From the NCBI GenBank assembly GCA_963971405.1, contig OZ020488.1, positions 31,825,089-31,889,088 on the forward strand: a stretch of DNA of 64,000 nucleotides, given 5' to 3'. Position numbers and translations under genes: made by a program. Numbering within the stretch: the stretch's first letter is position 1; every line of letters begins with the position of its first letter. Under the pieces are notes generated by a model. It worked only from the letters and a program-made list of their open reading frames with translations, was not told the origin of the DNA and searched no databases. Origin of the DNA: Psococerastis gibbosa (Eukaryota; Arthropoda; Insecta; Psocodea; Psocidae). Positions 35,701 to 43,800 of the stretch are shown here, one piece after another.

Positions 35701-36869
35701 ATTAATTACGTAGATTTCTAAATTATTTTATTATTCTTGGGCCCCCCAGCAATGCTGCCCCCCCCCTGGGGGTTACGGGGGTGTAAATTACGCCACTGGT
35801 AGTAGCCTACCTAAAATGAAACAGTACTGTCGAGAAAAGGAACATTATACAGAATTCCACGTATCATAGCTAAATAACCATAATACTGTCAAAAAGAGGT
35901 ATTGCAGGTTTGTAGTATTGTCAACATTTTATAAATGCAATACAGTACACGAGTATTATAGGTCCAGTGAAAAAAATGAAACCAGGGATAATCAGGACAT
36001 GTAGAGGAGTGGAACGGGCTCTGGCTCTCCCCCGAAAGGTTGTTGGTTCGAGTCCTACACTAGTTACATTTTCTGGCACAGTTGAGTGTAATTTATAGCC
36101 CTAACTTAGTAATAGTACAAAAAAATAGTAACAGAACAAAAAGTCATAATTTAATTTAATAATAATAGGCTATATTGGGTAGCTTGAATCGGTTTAGATG
36201 CCCCTGTCAAAACTTAAGAGGTTGGTAATGTACCGTTACGACAGTGACAGATAGTACAGTAACACCCCGGACTTACGCGGCTGGTGGATCCGAGCGATTG
36301 CCGTGTAAGTCGAATTCGCGTAAGTCGGGGTTCAACTTTGCATATAAATACAGTAGGTACATCTGAAGCATGTTTAATCGGGACCATTGTTTAAAGAAAA
36401 CAATAATTTAGAAGAGAAATGTTTAATAAAGTGTATGATAATAAAATAATTTACATTGTTATGTATAAAGTAACCTAAACCGAAGTTATTTTGATGTCGA
36501 AGGCTCCATATATATTCTAACAATGTTGCCTGACGAGTTAAGTTTTTCTTCTTCTCACGCAAAATTTCCTCGTAGCATACCAGTAATGAAAAACAGGCTA
36601 TCTCTGAATTCGCGTAAAACGGGGTAGCGTAAGTCAGGGTATAACTGTATATTAAAACTTAACTTACCTTTGAGGGTAGTTCCTAAAGTAAATACAGCAG
36701 CTGTCACCAAAGCAGATCTAAACACTCCCGGCACTTTATCCCAAATTTTGTCCATAATCTTTTCATACTTTTCCATCCATCTCACGGCCATAGGGTCGTA
36801 CACTATGTTTTTTTCTTGCACATTCGCCACATTATCGGGCCTAGGGGGACTGCTTGAGCGGACCGTCAT
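26539..36869 (-). CDS. Fatty acid hydroxylase / sterol desaturase family protein, complete six-exon gene
   Basis: The coding exons join as 36869-36668, 33106-32910, 31982-31752, 28967-28766, 27155-26983 and 26715-26539. Every boundary has GT/AG and all phases agree, giving 393 residues. Seen: three histidine boxes, HRIYH (residues 224-228), HKMHH (237-241) and HDNHH (315-319), plus DHSG at 294-297. Hydrophobic segments lie near residues 50-65, 70-85, 110-133, 155-175 and 262-290. Family knowledge: these boxes bind a di-iron centre in ER membrane oxygenases such as C5-sterol desaturase, C4-methylsterol oxidase and vertebrate FAXDC2; insect genomes carry several uncharacterised members. The substrate cannot be told from sequence. 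The start at 36869 is chosen because it opens the exon ORF and has a purine at -3. The N-terminal extension of about 65 residues is hydrophilic. Introns are full of SINEs, LINE ends and MITEs. I am very sure of family and structure, not of substrate. Confidence 0.93.
26757..26885 (+). repeat. Four-copy dispersed repeat, copy 2, filling desaturase intron 5
   Basis: It carries TGTCAACCTACACCGGCTAC, then AGACAAGCTTACCATTGACG and ATGAAACAGGCGATAGCATG. The whole intron is 267 bp, so this repeat makes up about half of it. Confidence 0.75.
26983..27155 (-). CDS. Desaturase-family gene, coding exon 5 (histidine box 3)
   Basis: The acceptor is TTCTTTTCCAG|TTCTATTC and the donor is TGGGATAAG|GTAAGAG. 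The exon is 173 nt, phase 1 in and phase 0 out. It carries the last membrane segment, YYHGIIDHSGVNF, and HDNHHQYFHVNF (box 3). Confidence 0.92.
27470..27850 (+). repeat. Three-copy dispersed repeat of unknown class, copy 1 (desaturase intron 4)
   Basis: It shares CTCAGCGCGTTATCATGTCC, TAGTGGATTTCGAACCACTT and AGTTTGCTGCAGTTTTGAAC with 50600-51000 and, in part, with 32130-32365. It has no terminal repeats or tail that I could place. Confidence 0.7.
27869..28044 (+). mobile_element. hAT-like MITE, CAAGGCCGTAGCCAGG family, copy 2 (desaturase intron 4)
   Basis: It has the same termini and body as the copy at 26279. Flanks CCCCTCCC and CCCCTCTC match at 7 of 8 bases. It has G13 and G16-type tracts. 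Confidence 0.88.
28477..28640 (-). mobile_element. Non-LTR retrotransposon 3' end, same family as 3745-4215 (desaturase intron 4)
   Basis: The minus strand encodes GRPRTTREERIEQLTGAMGK, then TMAELKALTSDQDEFRKWIR and a stop at 28477. This matches the end of the plus-strand copy at 3745-4215. Confidence 0.8.
28766..28967 (-). CDS. Desaturase-family gene, coding exon 4 (histidine boxes 1 and 2)
   Basis: The acceptor is TTATTTTTTCAG|ATTTACTT and the donor is CATTACC|GTAAGCA. The exon is 202 nt, phase 0 in and phase 1 out. It carries DYCAYWMHRIYH (box 1) and HFHKMHHKYKQP (box 2), then FSVTALHPVE, a segment well conserved in the family. Confidence 0.92.
29333..29692 (-). mobile_element. tRNA-derived SINE family A, copy 3, interrupted by a MITE (desaturase intron 3)
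   Basis: On the minus strand it keeps the tRNA-like head (GTCAGGACATGTAGAGTAGT, then CCCGAAAGGTG and GGTTTGAATCCCAC), the TGCTACATTTT junction, the body and an (ATTT)n tail. A hAT-like MITE at 29422-29580 splits the body. Confidence 0.8.
29422..29580 (+). mobile_element. hAT-like MITE, CAGGAGCGGGCACA family, nested in a SINE
   Basis: It begins CAGGAGCGGGCACAAGG and ends CGCTGTGCCCGCCCCTG, with a perfect 8-bp duplication CCTGCTTT (29414-29421 and 29581-29588). That octamer is part of the uninterrupted SINE body elsewhere (AGCAGGCGG region), so the empty site is known from other copies. Confidence 0.9.
30790..31475 (-). mobile_element. Jockey/CR1-type LINE 3' fragment, reverse transcriptase C-terminal region (desaturase intron 3)
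   Basis: The minus-strand frame runs from about 31475 to a stop at 30814. It has YLGLIIDDKLKWEGHIQ, LLKTIYHALVQSHLQYGIRA and LNVIQRKIPKII, and ends EFTGLHYYNKLPIEIK then FKRNLEKWL. This is the thumb/C-terminal region typical of Jockey and CR1 elements. The frame is open for about 220 codons, so it is a fairly young copy, 5'-truncated at or near the SINE at 31450. Confidence 0.85.
31450..31607 (-). mobile_element. tRNA-derived SINE family A, copy 4 (desaturase intron 3)
   Basis: The minus strand carries GGGCATGTAAAGCAGGCGGT, CCCGGGCCTTCCTAGTTGAG and CCGCTAGGTTGGCTTAGTAA, then a tail abutting the LINE fragment. The head is reduced to the CTGACTTTCACCC part. Confidence 0.8.
31752..31982 (-). 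CDS. Desaturase-family gene, coding exon 3
   Basis: The acceptor is GCTACTTGCAG|TGGTATTT and the donor is CTTCCG|GTAAATA. The exon is 231 nt, phase 0 on both sides. It encodes residues 134-210, including the family's WYFYVRQRDRP and WKCQP region and the stretch leading into the first histidine box. It is GC-richer than its surroundings, as expected for coding sequence here. Confidence 0.9.
32130..32365 (+). repeat. Three-copy dispersed repeat, copy 2 (desaturase intron 2)
   Basis: It shares GTGGACCTCCTGATTATAGT, GGATTCCGAACCACTTGGGA and CGGAGGTGACCAGGAC with 50600-51000. It lacks the 5' third seen in the other copies. A (TAG)n run at 32060-32080 lies just before it. Confidence 0.7.
32503..32640. 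repeat. Inverted repeat with GAAGATG ... GACGAAACG signature, possible Penelope-like fragment
   Basis: GCGATCGACATCTTCAGTGGC-type sequence at 32503-32524 is inverted at 32617-32639 (GCCACTGAAGATGTCAACCG). It is followed by GTTGACGAAACGTTTG. Such 'GAAGATG ... CGAAACG' strings are common in Penelope-like terminal repeats. The assignment is an inference. Confidence 0.35.
32910..33106 (-). CDS. Desaturase-family gene, coding exon 2
   Basis: The acceptor is TTATTTTCAG|GAGAATGG and the donor is ATCCAC|GTAAGTA. The exon is 197 nt, phase 1 in and phase 0 out. It encodes residues 68-133 with two hydrophobic segments (WVIVLVHFL and FVIWSTLAGYVIYFLIGGF). Confidence 0.9.
33107..34330. other. Desaturase intron 1, left part: nothing recognised
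   Basis: No exon, terminal inverted repeat or retrotransposon motif was found in this stretch. Confidence 0.4.
34333..34421. repeat. 15-bp minisatellite TCATTCGAACATTTA, six units
   Basis: Six head-to-tail copies, one of them one base short. It lies in desaturase intron 1. There are no spacers, so it is not a CRISPR-like array. Confidence 0.95.
34592..35495 (+). mobile_element. About 880-bp repeat element with (GACA)n array, copy 2 (desaturase intron 1)
   Basis: It is collinear with the copy at 58-935 over its whole length, including a G-tract at 34716-34733 and (GACA)n at 35320-35372. The terminal words GCTTTCCAATTTAT and AAATTAGAAAGC are again inverted. It lies in intron 1 of the desaturase-family gene. 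Confidence 0.7.
35531..35798 (+). mobile_element. hAT-like MITE, CAGTGGCGTAAAT family, copy 1 (desaturase intron 1)
   Basis: It begins CAGTGGCGTAAATAAC and ends GTAAATTACGCCACTG, with a perfect 8-bp duplication GTAGTAGC (35523-35530 and 35799-35806). It is 268 bp, with C-rich subterminal tracts. Confidence 0.92.
35992..36170 (+). mobile_element. tRNA-derived SINE family A, copy 5, intact tRNA-like head (desaturase intron 1)
   Basis: The head reads CAGGACATGTAGAGGAGTGG (A-box region) and TTGTTGGTTCGAGTCCTACA (B-box GGTTCGAGTCC at 36045-36055). The body has TTACATTTTCTGGCACAG, a shortened middle, TATAGCCCTAACTTAGTAAT and an A/T-rich tail. It cannot fold as a functional tRNA. Confidence 0.78.
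36257..36647. mobile_element. pogo/Tigger-like non-autonomous element (desaturase intron 1)
   Basis: The ends are CAGTAACACCCCGGACTTAC and GTAAGTCAGGGTATAACTG, flanked by TA (36255-36256 and 36648-36649), as in the Tc1/mariner superfamily. Internal repeats of GAATTCGCGTAA lie near both ends. It stops 20 bp from the exon 1 donor. Confidence 0.75.
36668..36869 (-). CDS. Desaturase-family gene, coding exon 1
   Basis: The exon begins with ATG at 36869-36867 and encodes residues 1-67 plus one base (phase 1). The donor reads CTCAAAG|GTAAGTT. It encodes a hydrophilic N-terminus and the first hydrophobic stretch (FRSALVTAAVFTLGTT). A pogo/Tigger-like element ends only 20 bp into the following intron. 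Confidence 0.9.
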
Positions 36870-36980
36870 GGCACGTCCTTCATTCGTACAGTTTACGGAG
36901 GGAAGAACGATTTTGATAATGTTATGCTAACTCTACGGCTTTGAGATCATCGCACTAGCGATAAGCAGTGGCCGTGATAA

Positions 36981-37378
36981 TGAATTGATTAAAATAGTAA
37001 ATAATATTTAAGTGTTTTTGTCTCCGTGAGTTATATCTCTTTAAAAGAGTTCAATTTACTTTTTATGCGCTGTACTGCAGGGCTAGTGTTGGTAAAGCCC
37101 TGCACATTAGAGTCATATTAATGATCTCTTCTTTTTAATATTTTAGGGTGATTTCATCTATCTTTTGAGACGGCAATCAATGAATTGATTATAATAGTAC
37201 ATAATGTTTCAGTGTTTTTATCTCCGTGAGCTATATCTCGTAAGAGTTCAATTTACCTTTTATACGCTGTACTGTAAGGCTAGTTTTGATAAAGCCCTGC
37301 ACCGGCCTTAGGGTCAAAATGATCCCTTCATGTTAGATGATTTTAGGGAGATTTCATCTACCTATTGAGACGGCAACC
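36981..37378. repeat. 200-bp tandem duplication upstream of the desaturase start
   Basis: TGAATTGATT and the following blocks (TCTCCGTGAG, TATATCTC, AGAGTTCAATTTAC, CGCTGTACTG, AAAGCCCTGCA, GATTTCATCTA, GAGACGGCAA) occur in the same order at 36981 and again at 37181. The copies differ by small indels and substitutions. The array begins about 110 bp upstream of the ATG. Confidence 0.85.
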
Positions 37379-37493
37379 ATTGTTTGACTTCCCGAAAATT
37401 TCTTCGTAGTTTTCCATTTTATGACCCCCTGAGCCTGAGTGGCTGCATTTAATTTACTTATAGAAATTGTAAGACATAAAGTATACTGTATAG

Positions 37494-37627
37494 CAAGGCC
37501 GTGCCCAGGGGTCCGGACCCCCTCTGAAACAGAAGGGCTGTACACTGAATAGAATGGACTTTCATTAATAAAATACGTAAAAGAAAGGTTGGAACCCCTC
37601 CCAAACAAAACCCTGGGCACGGCCTTG
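37494..37627 (+). mobile_element. hAT-like MITE, CAAGGCCGTGCCCAGG family, copy 1
   Basis: It begins CAAGGCCGTGCCCAGG and ends CCTGGGCACGGCCTTG. Flanks CTGTATAG and CTGTGTAG match at 7 of 8 bases. It is 134 bp, lying upstream of the desaturase gene. Confidence 0.88.
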
Positions 37628-37904
37628 CTGTGTAGCCTACTCAGAAATGAACATTTTTGAACGATTTAGCCTACATTAAAACTTTTAGGTTATATGGTGA
37701 AAGATAATAGGCATTCCAATAACAAATTTCTTTAACTTTCTTTTGCCTACACGTTTATTGTTGTCCATATTTCTACAAACATAATCTAATTATGTAGACT
37801 TTTATTCTTATTACTATTTAGTGTAATAATGAAAATCAAACTTTCAATTCTATTCTGGTGGTGGGTTATTTTATACTGTTTTGAGTAGAACATGGAAGGA
37901 GCCT

Positions 37905-38040
37905 CCCCGAAGATTGCGCTTATGAGCGATCGGGCGTCCCTGGTAACGGCGGGAATTACCCCGTCGGCCAATCCTTCCACCACCGGGTCAAGCGACAACA
38001 ACGTGTCCAAGGCTCGGACACGTTAAGTAAGTAAGTAAGT
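37905..38040 (+). mobile_element. GC-rich block with (AAGT)n tail, probable non-LTR 3' end
   Basis: A frame with GASPKIALMSDRASLV and then SKARTR-stop is followed by (AAGT)n at 38024-38040. The composition contrasts with its flanks. The family is not identified. Confidence 0.4.
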
Positions 38041-39760
38041 AGAACGTGTTTATACAACTTATAATCCAGGACAGTAAGAAAGGGGTCTGATGTCTAAGGG
38101 TTATGGTTTATAGTATTTTTATGGTATATTATGGTTTATTATTTTATGGTATATTAGAAAATATTATTGTATCTGCAAAAATGTATACTTAAAAGTACCC
38201 TGGGTATTATAATACAACTTGGTACTATTAGCCTATACTTTTTAGAAGTAAGGAAAAATCACATTTTTATCTCAACACTATGTATTTCATTTGGTAATTT
38301 ATGTCAATTACCAAATCGTTTACGCCACGATATTTCCTACAATGAGTAACAATGAGGTAACGTCAAAAAAGGTTAAAATATAGACAAAATACTCAAATGG
38401 AAAAGGTTGTAGGCTATAACCAAATACGATCATTTGCCGTTACTATCAAAGTAAATACATCGTGATTCGTGGTAAATTGAATAAGTTAAATTACACTGTT
38501 GCCCTGACTTCCTTAATAATACAATACTGCGATAATAATTCTATTTTTTTATTTAGTTAATACTTAGCATTTTAGTCAGGTGTACGCCCCCCCTGGTTAC
38601 GGGCCTGCTTCTGCATATACATAATATATACCTTATATAGATATATATATATCATAAAAATAATGAGATCACAATTTGAGATCAGTAATGAGGAATGATA
38701 AAATATAAAATTCAATAGATTTCCCTTTTCATTCTGTAGGCCAGTATTTTCTTAAAAAAATGTTCTATTAACTATTTTCTAATGTAGTTCTCATCGTTTT
38801 TCATTCGAAATTTTACAAGGAATGCCAGTACAAAGTTAAATGGGGTACTTCCGAACGTGGATGGTTTTTTTATGACTAAATTATTGGTTAGTTTATGCAC
38901 AGACTTTTCACCGTACATACTGTAGATATGGATTGTTTAAAGACCCTTGGAAATAGAATGAACTGCAAATAAGTCCTGCAGTTCATCCAAAAATGCAAAA
39001 ATGGGTCAAAATGATGGAAAAAGGATGTTACCTGTACGCATTAGCGTACTTTTGACTTACGGGTGCTTCTTGATTGTAGGCAAAGGCTATCTACAGTACC
39101 ATTGTACTTTAATAATATTAGGTATCAACTTAATGAAAAATTTGAGTGTATCGAAAATTTGGTTTTCACAACATTAAATGAATAGCAAAATCTTGCCAGA
39201 CTATTTAAACGTTTACAATAGCTTTTAGGTTTACTATATTATTTTTAAAGTTTATAAAGTCATATTATTTTATTACATCAGGGCTCCGTGAAAATAAAGT
39301 GAATCTGTACTAGATAATTATATTGACTCCTGAAATGGCTTATCAACTATGCACGTGCCGAGAAACTTTTTCACGAGAACTGAATGACGATAAGAACGGA
39401 ACTGCTTGAATAGAATATTTGAGTTGCCTATTAGCAAAAGCAATCCTCTCCATTTTTTTCCAGTTTTGAGATATTCGCGCCATTTTTTTTCATTTTTCAA
39501 TACTCTATCCGATGAATCAGATATTGAGACGCAAAAGCAATTCTAATACTGTTAAAATTAGCTTTAAAAACTGTAATGTTATACCTCATGGCGTTGCGGC
39601 ACAGCAGTTTTTTGCGGTTTCTGAAAAATCGACCTGGGTGGACAGGATTGCTTTTGCTAATAGGCAAATCATTTGGTAAAGAGGCCCGCACACGGAATTG
39701 GTGATTTACATATAGAAGAATATGATATTGTGCTAAACTAACGTTTCACAAATTAACAAT
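38041..39760. other. Intergenic, nothing recognised
   Basis: AT-rich DNA with a short (TA)n at about 38640-38652. No exon or element ends were supported. Confidence 0.45.
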
Positions 39761-39767
39761 TGCCTAA

Positions 39768-40080
39768 GGCGCCCATTCCACCGACCTCGCATTGCAGAAT
39801 GCAAATGACATTGACGGAAATTAGAATTTTTCTTTTTATAGAAATCTATTAAAATGTTTGTACTTAACATATCCCATGACGCCATTTTTTAATTTTAGTT
39901 TGTTTGTTTGTGATTTTACTGTATGATCATTGATCAATTTTAACTATGGCATAGAGGAAAATAAACATTTCCGTCAATTCTGCAATGCGAGGTCGGTGGA
40001 AACCCCGCCTAAGTCTTGAATGTCTGCTACCACGTCACTGTTTTTGTAAATAGCCCTAGCCGGTCGGTGGAATGGGCGCC
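39768..40080. mobile_element. PIF/Harbinger-like MITE, asymmetric (chimeric) form
   Basis: It starts GGCGCCCATTCCACCGACCT and ends AGGTCGGTGGAAACCCCGCC plus the outer module ending GGTGGAATGGGCGCC, flanked by TAA (39765-39767 and 40081-40083). The left arm lacks the segment between the two CCACCGACC motifs that the right arm keeps. It lies about 500 bp past the DIP-like stop. Confidence 0.75.
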
Positions 40081-40341
40081 TAAGGTGTTACATACCATCG
40101 TTAATTATTTCTTCATGAACCATAGAATGAAAAGTAACCATGATTTAGTTCTGAGTTTGGGAGTGCCTGCAGTACCTAGTGCGCATACAATAGAAATCAT
40201 TAAAAACTATGGTTTCTTTATGTTTTCATGCTAGTGGATTATTACTATGGGTTACGGCACTTATATCCGACAATAGATAATCAAGAAAAAACTGGAACCT
40301 GCTGGAATCGTGGGTTTGAGTCACTGTTTTTTTCTGGATTC

Positions 40342-40347
40342 TTTATT
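40342..40347 (-). promoter_or_regulatory. Candidate AATAAA polyadenylation signal of the DIP-like gene
   Basis: This AATAAA on the minus strand lies about 230 bp after the DIP-like stop. It is a motif match only. Confidence 0.3.
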
Positions 40348-40577
40348 TTCGGAAATAATATCCTCAAAGAGGTTCCCTCTTCAACCTAGGTCGTTTTAGT
40401 GTCTAAAATTTACGGGGCTTAAACCTAAAGAGCCATTCCATAAAAATGTCTTTAATGTACAGTAGGTCCTTTTGTGACCACCAATTTAGACCAATTAGTA
40501 ACTCCAACAATATAACATTAGCATTGAGCGTCTTTGAAACCAGGGACGGATCGAGGATGAACCATTTAGTGAAGAAT

Positions 40578-40831
40578 CTAGTGAGGCACCATGAGGAACA
40601 GGTCTAGGAAGCTCCCAGAACAACAGGTAACTATGAGTAAGAGCAGTGGTGACACTTGCGTTTGGTTAAAGACGAGAGACGACAGGAATGTTGAGAAAAG
40701 ACACAAGGAAGGTAGTAAAGCCCATAATTTCACAGCGGCTGCAGCAGGTGAAGAGGCTGCAGTATTTGAAGCAGCTGCGCCTGTTGGGATCAGTCTGTTG
40801 TCGTCTACTGCTCGGCTATTAGACACTTTAC
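40578..40831 (-). CDS. DIP-like gene, terminal exon with hydrophobic C-terminus
   Basis: The acceptor is TTACATTCACAG|GTAAAGTG. The split codon G|GT gives Gly and keeps the frame from the stalk exon. It encodes about 83 residues: a small-residue stretch (TGAAASNTAASSPAAAA), then hydrophobic LWALLPSLCLFSTFLSSLVF and SPLLLLIVTCC, and stop TAG at 40580-40578. This fits a GPI-attachment signal or a transmembrane tail. The short hydrophilic end after the last hydrophobic run makes GPI likely but not certain. Confidence 0.75.
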
Positions 40832-43800
40832 CTGTGAATGTAAAAACATGAAACTTATGTAAATGCAGGATACACTCAAGGAAATTAAATAGGTAGTTCC
40901 AAAAGTAAATGTTAATTTGTCGACGACGTCAAAAGTCTTCTAAAGAGGTTTTTTGTAACATTCAATTTTTAGGCCAGCTGAGCCGCTCCTTCAAGTCAAA
41001 CATACATATAAAGCATAACGTACTCGTGTAATGTATTAGCACTCCTGTGGGATTAACATTAAAAATAATCCCCATAGCAGGCCCACAGCTGAAGTAAAAG
41101 CTGAATATCAAAACTGAATTGGGTATTTATTGTATTTGCAGGGGAATAAATTCCTCTGAATTAATTAGAACAAGTCATTAGAAGAATCTTCTGATGGAAA
41201 TTGGAGTTAAAGTAACTCAATATAATAAGTATATTTGTATTATTTGAAGGTGTTTTAATGGACGGCCCTTGTCCCTTGTCCAATGCCAGTGACCTCATGA
41301 ATTTCGGGACATCGTTAGTATTGTTATCGAATGATTTTGGCAGACTGCTGCACTTCGAGGATGTCACCCTACACTGGGTACAAGAAATAATGGATTAGCT
41401 TGTGCCATTGACGCAATGTAGGACTTTTTTTATGGACCTTGGCCTACTTAAAGTGGTCCCATTATAAGTTATTGTATTGTTTCTATATGAATCTTTGGCC
41501 ATTGGCAAACTGATATGCGTCCTCAATGTCAACCTACACCGGCTACAAGAGATAATGGAGAAGCTGAGACAAGCATGATTTAACCAAGTACAAGTCAACT
41601 CAATAATATACTGCACTCTAAAATTTACTATTTTGCTTTTTCAATTGAATTTTAGAATAGTAGTGCAATTTGCCTAGGCATCGCAGGCACTGAAATACAT
41701 TTTTAATAAGGTAGGTACCTTGAAGGTAAGTGGCTAGTGTTTTGAGTATTTAAAGGCCATTACCGGGTTCGGCTATGGGGCCAGGAACCCCAACGAAAAA
41801 GGGACCCCCACATAAAGCCACAAAATACAAAATTGCAAGAGATTAAAAAACCAAAACAAAAAGTAAAGAAAATAAACTTGTTGAATAGCGGGAAATTGTA
41901 ACGTGCCATGACATTATTGATTAATCGCCTTAATCTATTCTATTTTACATCCTGTGACTCCATTTTATAATTGATGGTAGAATATTCGTCTAAGGGTGAC
42001 CTTTCTGCCCCAGAAAGGACCCCCACACAATTCCTGTCAACGGGCCCCCACAAGACCAAACCCGGCACTGTTAAAGCCAATGTAAATGTTTAGTGGGGTG
42101 TACAAACCTGTTTCTTTACTAAACTCTACGGAGATATTTTCTTTGGCAACTTCCGTGGCACCAGGTTTCTTCTCTTTTGTCTTCAATCTGCTTTTGTCTT
42201 TTTCCCGCTGTTTCTTAATCCTCTCTTTCTCCACAAGCTTGACTGGAACCTGCGTCGTTGTCGGGGGTGTATACGACGTCGTCGGGCGGGGGACGTCTGA
42301 AATAGAAACGCCGTAACTTTTTATGTGACCAAGGTATTGCTGTAATGCTATAGTGGACATAAAAGTTATAAGAGTTATCAGTTATAAGACTTAAAGTGCC
42401 GCAGTAGAAACATTTATCATTCGTGTACAAAATAATTTACAGACTCCAATTTACAAAATTTATTATTCCCATAATGTAAAATAGGTACTTCCAGTTTTAT
42501 TGGAAACACAGCTCTGAGTCTCACATATATTTAAAAAGAAAATCTGTACATGTAGCTAGATTATTTTGTATTAATACATAGACCGTATGGTAGCTCCATG
42601 CCAAGGCAGCTTCCATAAATTATAAATGTATTTCTAATTTTCGGCAGAAAGCAATGGCTACTTCCCGTGCAGTTTCATGTTGTGCATCAACAACATGAGC
42701 TTTGCAAAAGGAGACAATTAATTATACGTACGTATATGTAGCCGCAGCCCCCTCCCCCCCCCCCCCCCCGAAATATTTTCAGCGTTCACTAGATAGAATA
42801 GAGGGAGTCTTAAACATATTGAGGTTACCCTCACCTCCGGTGACGTCAGATGGACCCCCCCGCCCCCCCCCCCAACAAAAAAACATTCTGGCTGCGGCCT
42901 TGTGTACATAGCCTATACATATAATGATTGGCTGGATTCGAAGATTAAGTAGGTACGGTTAATTAGCTAGGTGGACCCTTTATAAAAAATAAAATTTAAC
43001 ATTAGGTTTTCAAAACAAAAAGTATGCACTGAAGACCCAGCAAAGGGATTGGGTGGGAGAAAAGCATTGAAAAAGCAGGACATCTCTCTGACTGTTGACA
43101 ATTTACAAAGACGAGACCACAATAAATAACTAGAGCAACAAATGACCCTTCCAGTGGGAACTGTTGCGTTCGAAAAATCTTCCCTTCGGCGAAAGTGACC
43201 ATCTGGATCTTCCCAAAACCCCCCTCCCCCCCTTCCTTAATTTCAAGTCCCTATTTCCTTATTGAACGGAGAACTCCTTTGACAAATCACTAAGCTGAAC
43301 CTTCTGTAAAAGTTAAAATTTGTTTGTAAAACTTTAATTTCTGGACTGCTTTTCATAATATCCAACCACAGCTTATTCCAATAAAGTAACAGAATGCTTA
43401 CCGAATAGTTATTTAATTTACTAAGTTATTGTGCCTTGGCTAAATTGTCTTCTCATTTCATATTATTTTCTTCATGACCTTGATATACCGTAAGAAAATT
43501 GTAACTGAATTGTTCGACCAGTAGGTACATGAAGAAACAGAAGCACTATCGTAATCACACAGTGTTTCCTTTCCATCGAAGCTATGCTGGTGGAACCCAA
43601 AACGGATTTTACATTTAGTAAACCGCATTGTACCTGTAGTTCCAATTCCTAAGTGAACAATTCATTATTTTAGCATTTAAAAACATGAATTATTTGAGAA
43701 GTCGTTTTGGATTTACAAACGCTTAAAAAGACATATAGCCTGCCCTTGTACAAAATCAAGAAAAACTTGATTTATTGCCCTTTATGTAGGGTAATAATAT

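Noticed and set aside
36001-36060. tRNA gene
   Set aside because: A and B boxes are present but no cloverleaf or anticodon arm forms, and the sequence continues into the SINE body. The same holds for 57104, 56808 and 60217.
40285-40365. Further copy of SINE family B
   Set aside because: GGTTTGAGTCAC looks like a B box, but the flanking sequence matches the family body in the opposite orientation, so the assignment is inconsistent.
40591-40851. Plus-strand 86-residue open frame
   Set aside because: It is the antisense shadow of the DIP-like terminal exon, which is supported by splice phase and acceptor on the minus strand.
42718-42911. Proline-rich and glycine-rich open frames
   Set aside because: They are caused by the C- and G-homopolymers of a MITE.
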